NCBI RefSeq assembly: GCF_030347395.1 | Contig: NZ_CP128170.1 | Location: forward strand, 1,922,001-1,986,000 | DNA length: 64,000 nt | Reading direction: 5' to 3' | From: Microbacterium sp. ET2 | Lineage (GTDB): Bacteria > Actinomycetota > Actinomycetes > Actinomycetales > Microbacteriaceae | In this document: positions 45,588 through 53,627 of the stretch, one piece after another | Numbering within the stretch: the stretch's first letter is position 1 | Layout: every line of letters starts with the position of its first letter | Translations under genes and position numbers: made by a program | Notes under the pieces: model-generated | Seen by the model: the letters and a program-made list of their open reading frames with translations, nothing else | Database searches by the model: none | What the model was told of the DNA's origin: nothing

Positions 45588-46838
45588 TCACTCTCGCCGT
45601 TGCTGCCGGTGTTGACGTCGGTGGTCGATGAGCCTGTCGCTGTCGCCGATGCCGGAGATGGCGTTGCCGGCGACGGTGACGGGTGCGGTGATCGGGGCGA
45701 TGACCTGGGTTCCGCCGAGGATGCTGTCCTCGCCGGAGGTCACGCCCGTGATCCCACCGCCGTTGCTGCCGGTGTTGACGTCGGTGGTCGATGAGCTGTC
45801 GCTGTCGCCGATGCCGGAGATGGCGTTGCCGGCGACGGTGACGGGTGCGGTGATCGGGGCGATGACCTGGGTTCCGCCGAGGATGCTGTCCTCGCCGGAG
45901 GTCACGCCCGTGATTCCGCCGTCACTCTCGCCGTTGCTGCCGGTGTTGACATCGGTGGTCGATGAGCTGTCGCTGTCGCCGATGCCGGAGATGGCGTTGC
46001 CGGCGACGGTGACGGGTGCGGTGATCGGGGCGATGACCTGGGTTCCGCCGAGGATGCTGTCCTCGCCGGAGGTCACGCCGGTGATTCCGCCGCCACTTTC
46101 GCCGTTGCTGCCGGTGTTGACATCGGTGGTCGATGAGCTGTCGCTGTCGCCGATGCCGGAGATGGCGTTGCCGGCGACGGTGACGGGTGCAGTGACCGGG
46201 GCGATGACCTGGGTTCCGCCGAGGATGCTGTCCTCGCCGGAGGTCACGCCCGTGATTCCCCCGTCACTCTCGCCGTTGTCGCCGGTGTTGACGTCGGTGG
46301 TCGACGAGCTGTCGCTGTCGCCGATGAGCGACACAGCGTTGCCGGCGACGGTGATCGGTGCGTCGACCGACACGACCCCCTGCGTTCCGCCGAGGATGCT
46401 GTCCTCGCCGGATGTCTCGGCCGTGACTGGCGCCGACACCGGTTCCGATGTGGTCGTCGATGACTCGGACGAGCTGTCACCCAGCACCGAGATCGCGTTC
46501 CCGGAGACGGTGATGGGTGCCTCGACGTCGAGCACGGCTTGCGAACCCGACCCGATCCCGTGAGAGCCGTCGGTGGTGGCTGCCGGTTCCGGCGCCGACG
46601 ACCCGCCCCCGGTGGACTGAACCGTCGAGGCCTCGGACGACGACTCGCTGTCGCCGATGACAGAGACGGCATTGCCGACGACCGAGACCGGTGCGTCGAG
46701 GTCGACGACGGCTTGGGTGCCGGAGAGGAGTCCGTCCTCTCCGGTGGTTTCGGCCGCCGTGGCGACCGATGTGCCGAACAGCGTGAGACCGCCGGCGATG
46801 ACCGTGCCCCACAGGGCACGCTTGACGAACGTGTGCAT
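45588..46838 (-). CDS. Secreted protein with tandem cysteine-less chaplin-like repeats (5' part of split gene)
   Basis: 416 residues from ATG 46838. Signal peptide about 1-28 ([23 protein letters not shown]). Seven chaplin-like units follow, pattern [20 protein letters not shown] then AISGIG, comparable to the chaplin core LSGNxxQxPxxxPVNVCGNxVxxIG with Cys replaced by Ala. Units 4-7 are about 57 residues (171 bp) and nearly identical; 1-3 are diverged. Linkers are Ser/Thr/Gly/Asp-rich. The final 15 residues ([12 protein letters not shown]) are frameshift nonsense. In Streptomyces, long chaplins carry two units and LAXTG and coat aerial hyphae; here nine units would be present if the frame were intact. 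Likely operon with the gene at 46917-48428. Confidence 0.82.
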   Translation of the reverse strand: MHTFVKRALWGTVIAGGLTLFGTSVATAAETTGEDGLLSGTQAVVDLDAPVSVVGNAVSVIGDSESSSEASTVQSTGGGSSAPEPAATTDGSHGIGSGSQAVLDVEAPITVSGNAISVLGDSSSESSTTTSEPVSAPVTAETSGEDSILGGTQGVVSVDAPITVAGNAVSLIGDSDSSSTTDVNTGDNGESDGGITGVTSGEDSILGGTQVIAPVTAPVTVAGNAISGIGDSDSSSTTDVNTGSNGESGGGITGVTSGEDSILGGTQVIAPITAPVTVAGNAISGIGDSDSSSTTDVNTGSNGESDGGITGVTSGEDSILGGTQVIAPITAPVTVAGNAISGIGDSDSSSTTDVNTGSNGGGITGVTSGEDSILGGTQVIAPITAPVTVAGNAISGIGDSDRLIDHRRQHRQQRRE

Positions 46839-46916
46839 GGAAGTTTCTCCCTAGAACTGATGGATGTCGCGCGAACGCGGTGACTCTGGCGGCGCCGCAG
46901 GGCGGCGCAGAGTCGA

Positions 46917-48428
46917 TCAGTCGGGAGAAGCGTCTGTCTCGAAGATCGGCGCCCCGGGAAGGCGATCATCCGCAGGGCCGGCTCGACGCATCCAGGCACG
47001 GTATGCGAAAAGCGGTCCGAAGGCGATCAGCCCCCAGGCGCCGAGGCTGGTGCCGCCGGATCCGGCGGCAGTGGCATCGCCGGGGAGAACTCCCCCGGGC
47101 GAGTCGAAGGGTCCGCCGCGCTCGATGGCGACGGCGGCGAGTTCGGCCGGGTCGCTCGGACCGGCGGTCGCGACGACGGAGGGGATGTCCGCCTCAGTCG
47201 AGGGGGACACGCCGGTCAGGCGCTGGACGAGCTGAAGTGCGCCGGATGCCGCGAACGAGGCCGCCTCGGCGGCATCCATCTCCTGGGCACCGACGGGTAC
47301 GACGCCGTCGACGGTCCCGGCGGTCTCAGTGGCCGGAAGCGCGGGCCGGTCGTTCGCCAGCGGCGGCCGGACGATGGGAAGCGCGGGAACGAGAGGGGCG
47401 GGAGCGAGGTTCTCGCCGGATCCGCCGATGGTCTCGCCGACCGATCCGACACCGCTGTCGAGCGATCCGCCGACCTGCTGGACCGAGTCGGGGATGCCGA
47501 GTTCCTCGGCGACCTCACCGACGACGGGGGTGTGCTCGACGATGTCGGTCACCACATCGACGACCTCCGACACCGGACGCTCCTCACCCACCGACTCGGT
47601 CAGGTCTCCGACGGTGTCGAGCGCCGTCGACGCGACCTGGGCCACCGGGCGGACGATCGGTTGCAGCGGGGCCGTGTCCAACAGGTCGCCCGCGGTGTCG
47701 GTGACCTCGTCGACGACGGTTCCCACCGTCGCGGTGAGGGTGTCGACGGAGTCGTCGACAACGGATGCTCCTTCGCCGACGATGTTTCGGACGGGCTCGT
47801 CGACGATGTCCAGTACGGGTTCGGTCGCCGGCGCCGCGACCTCTTCAACGGCGTCCACGGCGCCGCCGACCACGATGCCCGCGGTGTCGGTGACGGGTTC
47901 CGCAGCCTTCTCGACGGTGTCGGCTGCGGTGTCGGCTCCGGTCGCCACGACGGTGGCGACGGGCTCGGCGACCTTTGCGACAGTCTCGGTTCCGCTCGGG
48001 ACGACGGTCGAGGCTGTGTCGGTCGCGGGCTGTGCCACCTTCTCGGCGGTGTCGGTCACCGGCTCCGCCGTCGACGTGACGGGCTCCGCGACCTTCTCGA
48101 TGGTCTCCGCACCGCCCGTCACCACTGCATCAGCGGTGTCAGTCACCGGCTCCGCCACTTTCTCGACGGCGGTGGCTCCCCCGCCGACCACGTCGCCGGC
48201 GGTGTCGGCGACCGGCTGAGTCACCGCGCCCACCGCGTCAGCGCCGCCCTCGGCGACCGCACCTACCGCGCCCAGCAGACCCCCGGAGTCTTCGGATTCG
48301 TCGGCGAGGGCGCTCGAGGACGACAGTCCGAGCACGAAGGACACAAGCATCCACCCGATCGCGACGCCCAAACCCGTCAGCAGAAGCCGCACGGGCCGTG
48401 GGCTACGACCAAGAATTGCCCTGTCCAT
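46917..48428 (-). CDS. Repetitive surface protein with N-terminal and C-terminal hydrophobic segments, function unknown
   Basis: 503 residues. Basic N-terminus and hydrophobic helix 15-40 (LLLTGLGVAIGWMLVSFVLGL) resemble a signal anchor or signal peptide ending SSALADES. Residues about 50-290 are imperfect 14-20-residue repeats around VEKVAEPVTDTA, poor in aromatic residues and without Cys. The second half is Pro/Val/Gly-rich. A weak hydrophobic segment (GTSLGAWGLIAFGPLFAYRAW) and short charged tail end the protein. It is upstream of and same strand as the chaplin-like gene, 78 bp apart. Family not recognised; a wall- or membrane-associated filament is a guess from composition. Confidence 0.7.
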   Translation of the reverse strand: MDRAILGRSPRPVRLLLTGLGVAIGWMLVSFVLGLSSSSALADESEDSGGLLGAVGAVAEGGADAVGAVTQPVADTAGDVVGGGATAVEKVAEPVTDTADAVVTGGAETIEKVAEPVTSTAEPVTDTAEKVAQPATDTASTVVPSGTETVAKVAEPVATVVATGADTAADTVEKAAEPVTDTAGIVVGGAVDAVEEVAAPATEPVLDIVDEPVRNIVGEGASVVDDSVDTLTATVGTVVDEVTDTAGDLLDTAPLQPIVRPVAQVASTALDTVGDLTESVGEERPVSEVVDVVTDIVEHTPVVGEVAEELGIPDSVQQVGGSLDSGVGSVGETIGGSGENLAPAPLVPALPIVRPPLANDRPALPATETAGTVDGVVPVGAQEMDAAEAASFAASGALQLVQRLTGVSPSTEADIPSVVATAGPSDPAELAAVAIERGGPFDSPGGVLPGDATAAGSGGTSLGAWGLIAFGPLFAYRAWMRRAGPADDRLPGAPIFETDASPD

Positions 48429-48500
48429 CCTTCACCTCCGCACGCGAATGACTCGCTCCGCGCAACTTCGCGCGGATCTGGGGTGCCTGGATTTCCGACC

Positions 48501-49019
48501 CTATGACCGAGCTATGAGCCTGTCAAGAGGGCGCGGATCAAGCGTCAGCTCGAAGCACAGCGAGTTCGGCATGGTCGCGCGGTAGGGCTCGTACACGGGG
48601 GTCGGCGTGAATCCGAGGCTGACGTAGAGCGCGATCGACTCGGGTTGCGGGACGCCCGTCTGGAGGATGACGCGCTGCGCACCGCCTTGTCGCGCCCGCT
48701 CGATGACCCGCTCCGTCAGGGCGCGTCCGATCCCGCGGCCGCGGGCGGCGGATGTCACGATCAGGCGCTTCAGCTCCCATTCGGAGCCCAGGCGCCGGAG
48801 CATGACGTGCCCGACCGGCCCGTCGTCGGTGATCGCGATCCAGGTCGATACGACCTCGTCCGGCGTGATGCGCAGCGCCTCGATGCGGGCGGCGGCGACG
48901 TCAGCGGGCTCGTCTCGGTTGAGTGGTCCATAACGCCGCCCGAGGTCCTCATCGAGGGCAGCCCGCAGCATCGCGGCGCGCGAATCGTCCACGGCGACCT
49001 CGAGAATCTGATACGTCAC
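48501..49019 (-). CDS. GNAT family N-acetyltransferase
   Basis: 172 residues from GTG 49019; the longer frame enters the DnaA-box region and is not supported. The acetyl-CoA-binding motif A is LIVTSAARGRGIGRALTERVIERAR, with motif B VSLGFTPTPVYEPYR near the C-terminus. Acetylates an unknown amine. It reads away from dnaB. Confidence 0.9.
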   Translation of the reverse strand: MTYQILEVAVDDSRAAMLRAALDEDLGRRYGPLNRDEPADVAAARIEALRITPDEVVSTWIAITDDGPVGHVMLRRLGSEWELKRLIVTSAARGRGIGRALTERVIERARQGGAQRVILQTGVPQPESIALYVSLGFTPTPVYEPYRATMPNSLCFELTLDPRPLDRLIARS

Positions 49020-49074
49020 CCCTCCATCCTCGCGGTGTCGCGGCATCCGGGTGACCATCCGGATGCCGCCCACG

Positions 49075-49273
49075 TTGTCCACATCCGTTTGTCAAGTCGG
49101 CAAACCTTCAACGAATACTTCAAGCACATCGTTATCCACATTCTGTGAGCGAACAAAGCCCAGGTCACAGGCTGAAGAGGATGCTGCAGCGGCGACCATT
49201 CCCAGAGTTGTCCACAACCGTTGTTCACAGGCCGGACGGCGTTTCGCGCACAGTTTGCACAGAGTTATCCACA
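49075..49273 (+). promoter_or_regulatory. Cluster of five DnaA boxes upstream of dnaB
   Basis: TTGTCCACA (49075-49083), TTATCCACA (49132-49140), TTGTCCACA (49208-49216), TTGTTCACA (49221-49229) and TTATCCACA (49265-49273), all on the plus strand within 199 bp. The rest of the 418-bp gap (49020-49437) should hold the dnaB promoter and a GGGGAG ribosome site (49420-49425). AT content is raised around 49085-49140. Confidence 0.85.
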
Positions 49274-49437
49274 GGCCGTCTTGCGAGTGTCCGACCCCCT
49301 CCTTACCGTGAGGGGAGCTCAGGACGAGCCGCACGCACAGCGTCGACGCGGACGCTGCGGGAACATCCGATCCCGGGGCCGGCGTGACGGGTCGTCGCTT
49401 CCGCGCGCGCACGAAAAACGGGGAGAACACATCGCCT

Positions 49438-52002
49438 ATGTCGATCGCAGACATCTCTGATGAACGCATGGGTAGCCGCCGCGAACCCGAGCGGACGCCA
49501 CCGCACGACATGGCCGCCGAGCAGAGCACGCTGGGCGGGATGCTGCTGTCGAAAGACGCCGTCGCCGACGTCATCGAGACGCTGCGGGGCGCCGATTTCT
49601 ACATCCCCAAGCACGAGATCATCTACGAGGCGATCCTGTCGCTGTACTCGCATGGCGAGCCGACGGACGTCATCGCCGTCACCGATGAGTTGATCAAGAC
49701 CGGCGATCTGCAGCGAGCGGGCGGGGCCGACTACCTCCACACCCTCACCTCGATCGTCCCGACCGCGGCGAACGCCGGGTACTATGCGTCGATCGTCGCG
49801 GAGCGCGCGTTGCTGCGCCGCCTCGTCGAGGCCGGCACCCGCATCGTGCAGATGGGATACAAGGGCGAGGGCGACGCGATCGAGCTCGTCAACAACGCCC
49901 AGGCCGAGATCTACTCCGTCAACAGCGGGCAGGAGACCGAGGACTACGTTCCCCTGACCATCGCGGTCGATGCCGCCGTGGACGAGATCGAGGCTGCGCG
50001 CGGGCGCGACGGTCAGATGACCGGAATCCCGACGGGGTTCGCGGGACTCGACCAGCTCACGAACGGTCTGCACCCCGGGCAGATGATCGTCGTGGCGGCG
50101 AGGCCCGCTATGGGCAAGGCCCTGGCCCTGGACACGCCGCTTCCCACCCCCACGGGTTGGACCACCATGGGCGAGGTCAAGGTCGGGGACGAACTGTTCG
50201 ATGCCGACGGACGGCCGACGAAGGTCGTCGCGACCACCGAGGTCATGACAGACCGGCCCTGCTACGAAGTCGAGTTCTCTGACGGGTCGCGCATCATCGC
50301 CGACGCCGAGCACCAGTGGGTGACGGAGACTCGCGCCGCGCGTCGCAATGCCCGTGCGACCGCCAGCGTCATCACGACTGAGCAGATGGCGGCGACGCTG
50401 ACGGTGGGCACCGAGAAGCGGGCCAATCACTCCGTCCGGAACGGTCGACCGCTTCAGGCTCCTCACGCTGACCTTCCGGTGGCACCGTACGCCCTCGGCG
50501 CGTGGCTGGGCGACGGTCACACCGCCGGCAATCGCATCACAAGTGAGACCGACGAGATTCCCGGTTTCATCCGCCGCAGCGGACTTCGTGTCGAGGCTCG
50601 AGGCGGGATGCTCTACTCCGTCCAGCTCCTCGAGCGAGAGGAGTTGATCCGGGTCTGCGAGATCTGCGGTACCCGCTTCAGCGCTCGCCACCCGCACGTC
50701 CGCACGTGCGGCCGCACCTGCGGGCCGAAGAACAAGGCCGCTCACCCGGAGCGCCTGTCTTGCCCGGATTGCGGCCAGCCCTTCTCGGGGGAAGCCCAGC
50801 GCTGCGCAGCCTGCCATCGCGACCACGGCTCATTCACGGCCCTCCTGCGGAAGGCAGGCGTGCTCGGTGACAAGCACGTGCCGCTCGCATACCTGCGAGC
50901 CTCTGAGGCGCAGCGCCGCGAATTGCTGGCAGGGCTTCTCGACACCGACGGCACGGTCGTGCGGGGCGTCGGATCGTGCCAGTTCGCCGTGACCAACAAG
51001 AAGCTCGCCGACTCCGTGTACGAGTTGATCGTCAGTCTCGGTTACCGCTGCGGACGTACGACCAAGCGTGTCAACGGCAGATCGACGGAATCATCCACCT
51101 GTTACATCCTGAACTTCTCGACGACCGACGACGTGTTCTGGCTCGAGCGCAAGCGCGCCCTCCACGAGCAGGAGCGTCCGGTCGATGCGACGCGGACGGG
51201 TCGCCGTTATGTCACGGCGGTCCGGCCGATCCCGAGCGTCCCCGTGCGCTGCGTGCAGGTGGACAACGACGACCACCTGTACCTCGCCGGGAAATCGATG
51301 ATCCCGACGCACAACTCAACGCTGGCTCTGGATTTCGCGCGCGCCGCCGCAATCAAGAACAACATGCCCACCATCGTCTTCTCCCTCGAGATGGGGCGGA
51401 GTGAGATCGCGATGCGTCTGATGAGCGCCGAGGCCGCGGTGCCGCTGCAGAACATGCGCAAGGGCACGCTCGACTCGCGCGACTGGACGACGATCGCCTC
51501 CACCCGCGGGCGCATCAACGACGCGCCCCTCTACATCGACGACAGCCCCAACATGACCCTCGTCGAGATCCGCGCGAAGTGCCGGCGCCTGAAGCAGCGC
51601 GTGGGTCTGAAGATGGTCATCATCGACTACCTCCAGCTGATGACGAGCGGCAAGCGCGTCGAGTCGCGGCAGCAGGAGGTCTCGGAATTCTCTCGTGCCC
51701 TGAAGCTTCTCGCCAAGGAGCTGCAGGTACCGGTGATCGCCCTGTCGCAGCTGAACCGTGGTCCTGAGCAGCGCGCCGACAAGAAGCCTGCCCTGTCCGA
51801 CCTCCGCGAGTCGGGGTCGATCGAGCAGGATGCCGACATGGTCGTCCTCCTGCACCGGGAGGCGGCGTACGAGCGCGACAGCCCCCGCGCCGGCGAAGCC
51901 GATCTGATCGTGGCGAAGCACCGTAACGGCCCGACCGACACGGTCGTCGTGGCGTTCCAGGGTCACTTCTCCCGGTTCACCGACATGGCTGTGGGGATGT
52001 AG
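49438..52002 (+). CDS. dnaB: Replicative DNA helicase DnaB, interrupted by an intein
   Basis: 854-residue precursor from ATG 49438 (a GTG at 49384 would add a non-conserved leader). N-terminal domain PPHDMAAEQSTLGGMLLSKDAVADVIE, linker, then RecA-like ATPase. The Walker A Lys-Ser is split: ARPAMGK ends at 50118 and STLALDFAR resumes at 51316. After removal of the 399-residue intein the helicase is 455 residues, normal length, with LEMGRSEIAMRLMSAEA, IDYLQLM (Walker B), LSQLNRGPEQR and DLRESGSIEQDAD intact. The helicase cannot hydrolyse ATP until splicing restores GKST. Likely loaded by DciA. Confidence 0.97.
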   Translation: MSIADISDERMGSRREPERTPPHDMAAEQSTLGGMLLSKDAVADVIETLRGADFYIPKHEIIYEAILSLYSHGEPTDVIAVTDELIKTGDLQRAGGADYLHTLTSIVPTAANAGYYASIVAERALLRRLVEAGTRIVQMGYKGEGDAIELVNNAQAEIYSVNSGQETEDYVPLTIAVDAAVDEIEAARGRDGQMTGIPTGFAGLDQLTNGLHPGQMIVVAARPAMGKALALDTPLPTPTGWTTMGEVKVGDELFDADGRPTKVVATTEVMTDRPCYEVEFSDGSRIIADAEHQWVTETRAARRNARATASVITTEQMAATLTVGTEKRANHSVRNGRPLQAPHADLPVAPYALGAWLGDGHTAGNRITSETDEIPGFIRRSGLRVEARGGMLYSVQLLEREELIRVCEICGTRFSARHPHVRTCGRTCGPKNKAAHPERLSCPDCGQPFSGEAQRCAACHRDHGSFTALLRKAGVLGDKHVPLAYLRASEAQRRELLAGLLDTDGTVVRGVGSCQFAVTNKKLADSVYELIVSLGYRCGRTTKRVNGRSTESSTCYILNFSTTDDVFWLERKRALHEQERPVDATRTGRRYVTAVRPIPSVPVRCVQVDNDDHLYLAGKSMIPTHNSTLALDFARAAAIKNNMPTIVFSLEMGRSEIAMRLMSAEAAVPLQNMRKGTLDSRDWTTIASTRGRINDAPLYIDDSPNMTLVEIRAKCRRLKQRVGLKMVIIDYLQLMTSGKRVESRQQEVSEFSRALKLLAKELQVPVIALSQLNRGPEQRADKKPALSDLRESGSIEQDADMVVLLHREAAYERDSPRAGEADLIVAKHRNGPTDTVVVAFQGHFSRFTDMAVGM
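50119..51315 (+). mobile_element. Class 3 DnaB intein with LAGLIDADG homing endonuclease
   Basis: 399 residues inserted between Lys and Ser of the helicase Walker A. The first residue is Ala (ALALDTPLPTPTGW) rather than Cys/Ser, and the last two are His-Asn (IPTHN) before Ser+1. The class 3 WCT set is present: Trp67 (AEHQW), Cys378 (PVRCVQV) and Thr397 (PTHN). LAGLIDADG motifs are ALGAWLGDGH (125-134) and LAGLLDTDG (270-278). Between them are CxxC pairs (CEIC, CPDC, CAAC) suggesting zinc ribbons that aid DNA recognition. Splicing is predicted to be autocatalytic; the endonuclease could still be active, as both motif Asp residues remain. Confidence 0.92.
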
Positions 52003-52082
52003 GACAGCGGGATGAACACCCGTGCGAGTCCTCGCATCCGCGAATGCCTGGGCCATGAGACTGACGGTGACTCTGGGGAACG

Positions 52083-52724
52083 TCACCTGATGCGGGAGTG
52101 CGGCTCCGGGGCTCTCGACCGGGTGCCGGCGCGCGCTCGGCGAAGGGCGAGCGCCGCGATCGCTCCCCCGATCGCGCCGAAGAGGTGCGCCTGCCAAGAG
52201 ATGCCGTCCGCGGCGCGGAAGATCCCGGCCAGCATGCTGCCGCCGTAGATGGCGATGACCGTCAGGGCGATAAGCGCGTAGAGAATGCCGTGGCCCAACG
52301 ACCTCGCCACGAATGCCCGGACCACCAGGTAGCCGAAGTAGCCGAAGACCATGCCGGACGCGCCTACGGTGATGGTGCCGGGTGAATTCACGATCCACGT
52401 CCCTACACCAGCGATCACCCCGACGATGGCCGTCACCGCCCAGAACCGGCCGATGCCGTCGAGTGCGACGAGCACCCCGAGGACGAGGAACGGGATCGTG
52501 TTGGCGAGCAGGTGCGGCCACCCGGTGTGCAGGCCGTGGGCGAGCAGGATGCCGTCGAGGCCGTCGAGAGCCCATGACTCGATGCCGAACACCCGAACCC
52601 AGCTTCCGGGCAGGACCACGTCGAATGCCGTGACGGCCCACATGATCGCCACGAGGATCAGCGGCTGGAGCGCGCGGGTCGCCCAGCGGGTGGTCGATCG
52701 CGGCGAGGTCGCGGCAGCGGTCAT
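52083..52724 (-). CDS. Rhomboid family intramembrane serine protease (second copy)
   Basis: 213 residues from ATG 52724; in-frame upstream sequence lacks membrane character. Six hydrophobic segments; first-loop motif HTGWPHLLANT, catalytic Ser in TVGASGMVFGYFGY and His in WQAHLFGAIGG. Core-only rhomboid without the zinc finger of the gene at 458-1339. Convergent with dnaB, 80 bp from its stop. Substrate unknown. Confidence 0.9.
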   Translation of the reverse strand: MTAAATSPRSTTRWATRALQPLILVAIMWAVTAFDVVLPGSWVRVFGIESWALDGLDGILLAHGLHTGWPHLLANTIPFLVLGVLVALDGIGRFWAVTAIVGVIAGVGTWIVNSPGTITVGASGMVFGYFGYLVVRAFVARSLGHGILYALIALTVIAIYGGSMLAGIFRAADGISWQAHLFGAIGGAIAALALRRARAGTRSRAPEPHSRIR

Positions 52725-52948
52725 GGACACATCGTCGCATCCACTCCTGGTTATCGAGTCGGAAGTCCTCAGCAAGGACGTTCCTCGCGGTCGGGGAACG
52801 CCAGCCATCGAGTCGGGTGTGTCGCCCCGACGTCTATCCGATCGAACGAACGCGGGGCGTGTGTGACTTTGATCACGAGTCGGCATCGCGGGCCGATTCG
52901 GCAGCGCAGGGATCGTAGAGTGAGCTGCCGAAGAATTTAGGAGTTCTC

Positions 52949-53533
52949 ATCGCCGCTCACGTTCGTGCCGCGTTTGCGGCCTCCGCCCTCCTCGCTCTTG
53001 CTCTGACAGGTTGCGCCGGCGTACCGTCGGCAGCGCCGAACTCGACTCCTGGCGCTTCGGTTGGCGAGTCGCCGACGCCGACGCCGACGGCCACCGCCCC
53101 ATCTGCTGTCGCAGCAACATGCGACAACACGTCCACTGCTGAGTTCCAGAACGTGATGGAGGAGTCCGGGTGGGTTGCGAGCTCGCCCGATGAGACCGGA
53201 TGGCCCTTCAGCGAGTTCCCGAACGGCGCGCCATCGGGAAGCATCGCCTGTGTGTGGAGCGCGGATCCGAACGTCGGAACGGACAACGTCGTCACCCTCG
53301 CATGGGCACCGATAGATGCTGAGGCCGCCAGCGCCGCTCAGGCAGGACTTGAGACGGCCGGGTTCGATCGCATCAGCGCGCCCGAGGGGATCTACCTGGC
53401 GATCAAGGGTGACCCCGGTTGGGTCGATGCAGAGGGATACGGCGCGTCATATCTCTTCACCGTTACCGATGTTCGCTGGGCGATGTTCAAAGACGAGCTG
53501 AGGTTCATCAAGGCTCCCGACGACGTCGGCTGA
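52949..53533 (+). CDS. Putative lipoprotein with a non-standard start codon
   Basis: About 194 residues if read from ATC 52949. The frame has a lipoprotein signal: basic/hydrophobic AAHVRAAFAASALLALAL then lipobox LTGC, so Cys about 22 would be lipidated. A Pro/Thr/Ser linker follows, then a globular domain with ESGWVASSPDETGWPFSEFP and YGASYLFTVTDVRW. The open frame starts after TAG 52936-52938 at the latest useful point but contains no ATG, GTG or TTG before the signal sequence. TAGGAG (52938-52943) is spaced correctly for ATC. Either a rare start, a base error, or loss of function. Function unrecognised. Confidence 0.65.
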   Translation: MAAHVRAAFAASALLALALTGCAGVPSAAPNSTPGASVGESPTPTPTATAPSAVAATCDNTSTAEFQNVMEESGWVASSPDETGWPFSEFPNGAPSGSIACVWSADPNVGTDNVVTLAWAPIDAEAASAAQAGLETAGFDRISAPEGIYLAIKGDPGWVDAEGYGASYLFTVTDVRWAMFKDELRFIKAPDDVG

Positions 53534-53627
53534 TTCGCCAGACCTCCTGCTCCCATCGTCACTCGCGATGCCGGCCGACTCTCGAGTTGCGGCCCGACCT
53601 GGCCCGCGGGCACGCCAGGATTCTTAC

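Noticed and set aside
45450..46330. CRISPR-like array of regularly repeated sequence
   Set aside because: Units are about 171 bp, contiguous and protein-coding with no unique spacers; no cas genes nearby.
45628..46563. 311-codon plus-strand frame with tidy repeats
   Set aside because: It mirrors the chaplin-like repeats on the other strand; no signal peptide or ribosome site, and the repeat meaning (GN, API/PVTV) is only sensible on the minus strand.
50640..50820. Separate zinc-finger gene inside dnaB
   Set aside because: The cysteine cluster is in frame within the intein between its two LAGLIDADG motifs, so it is part of the endonuclease region.
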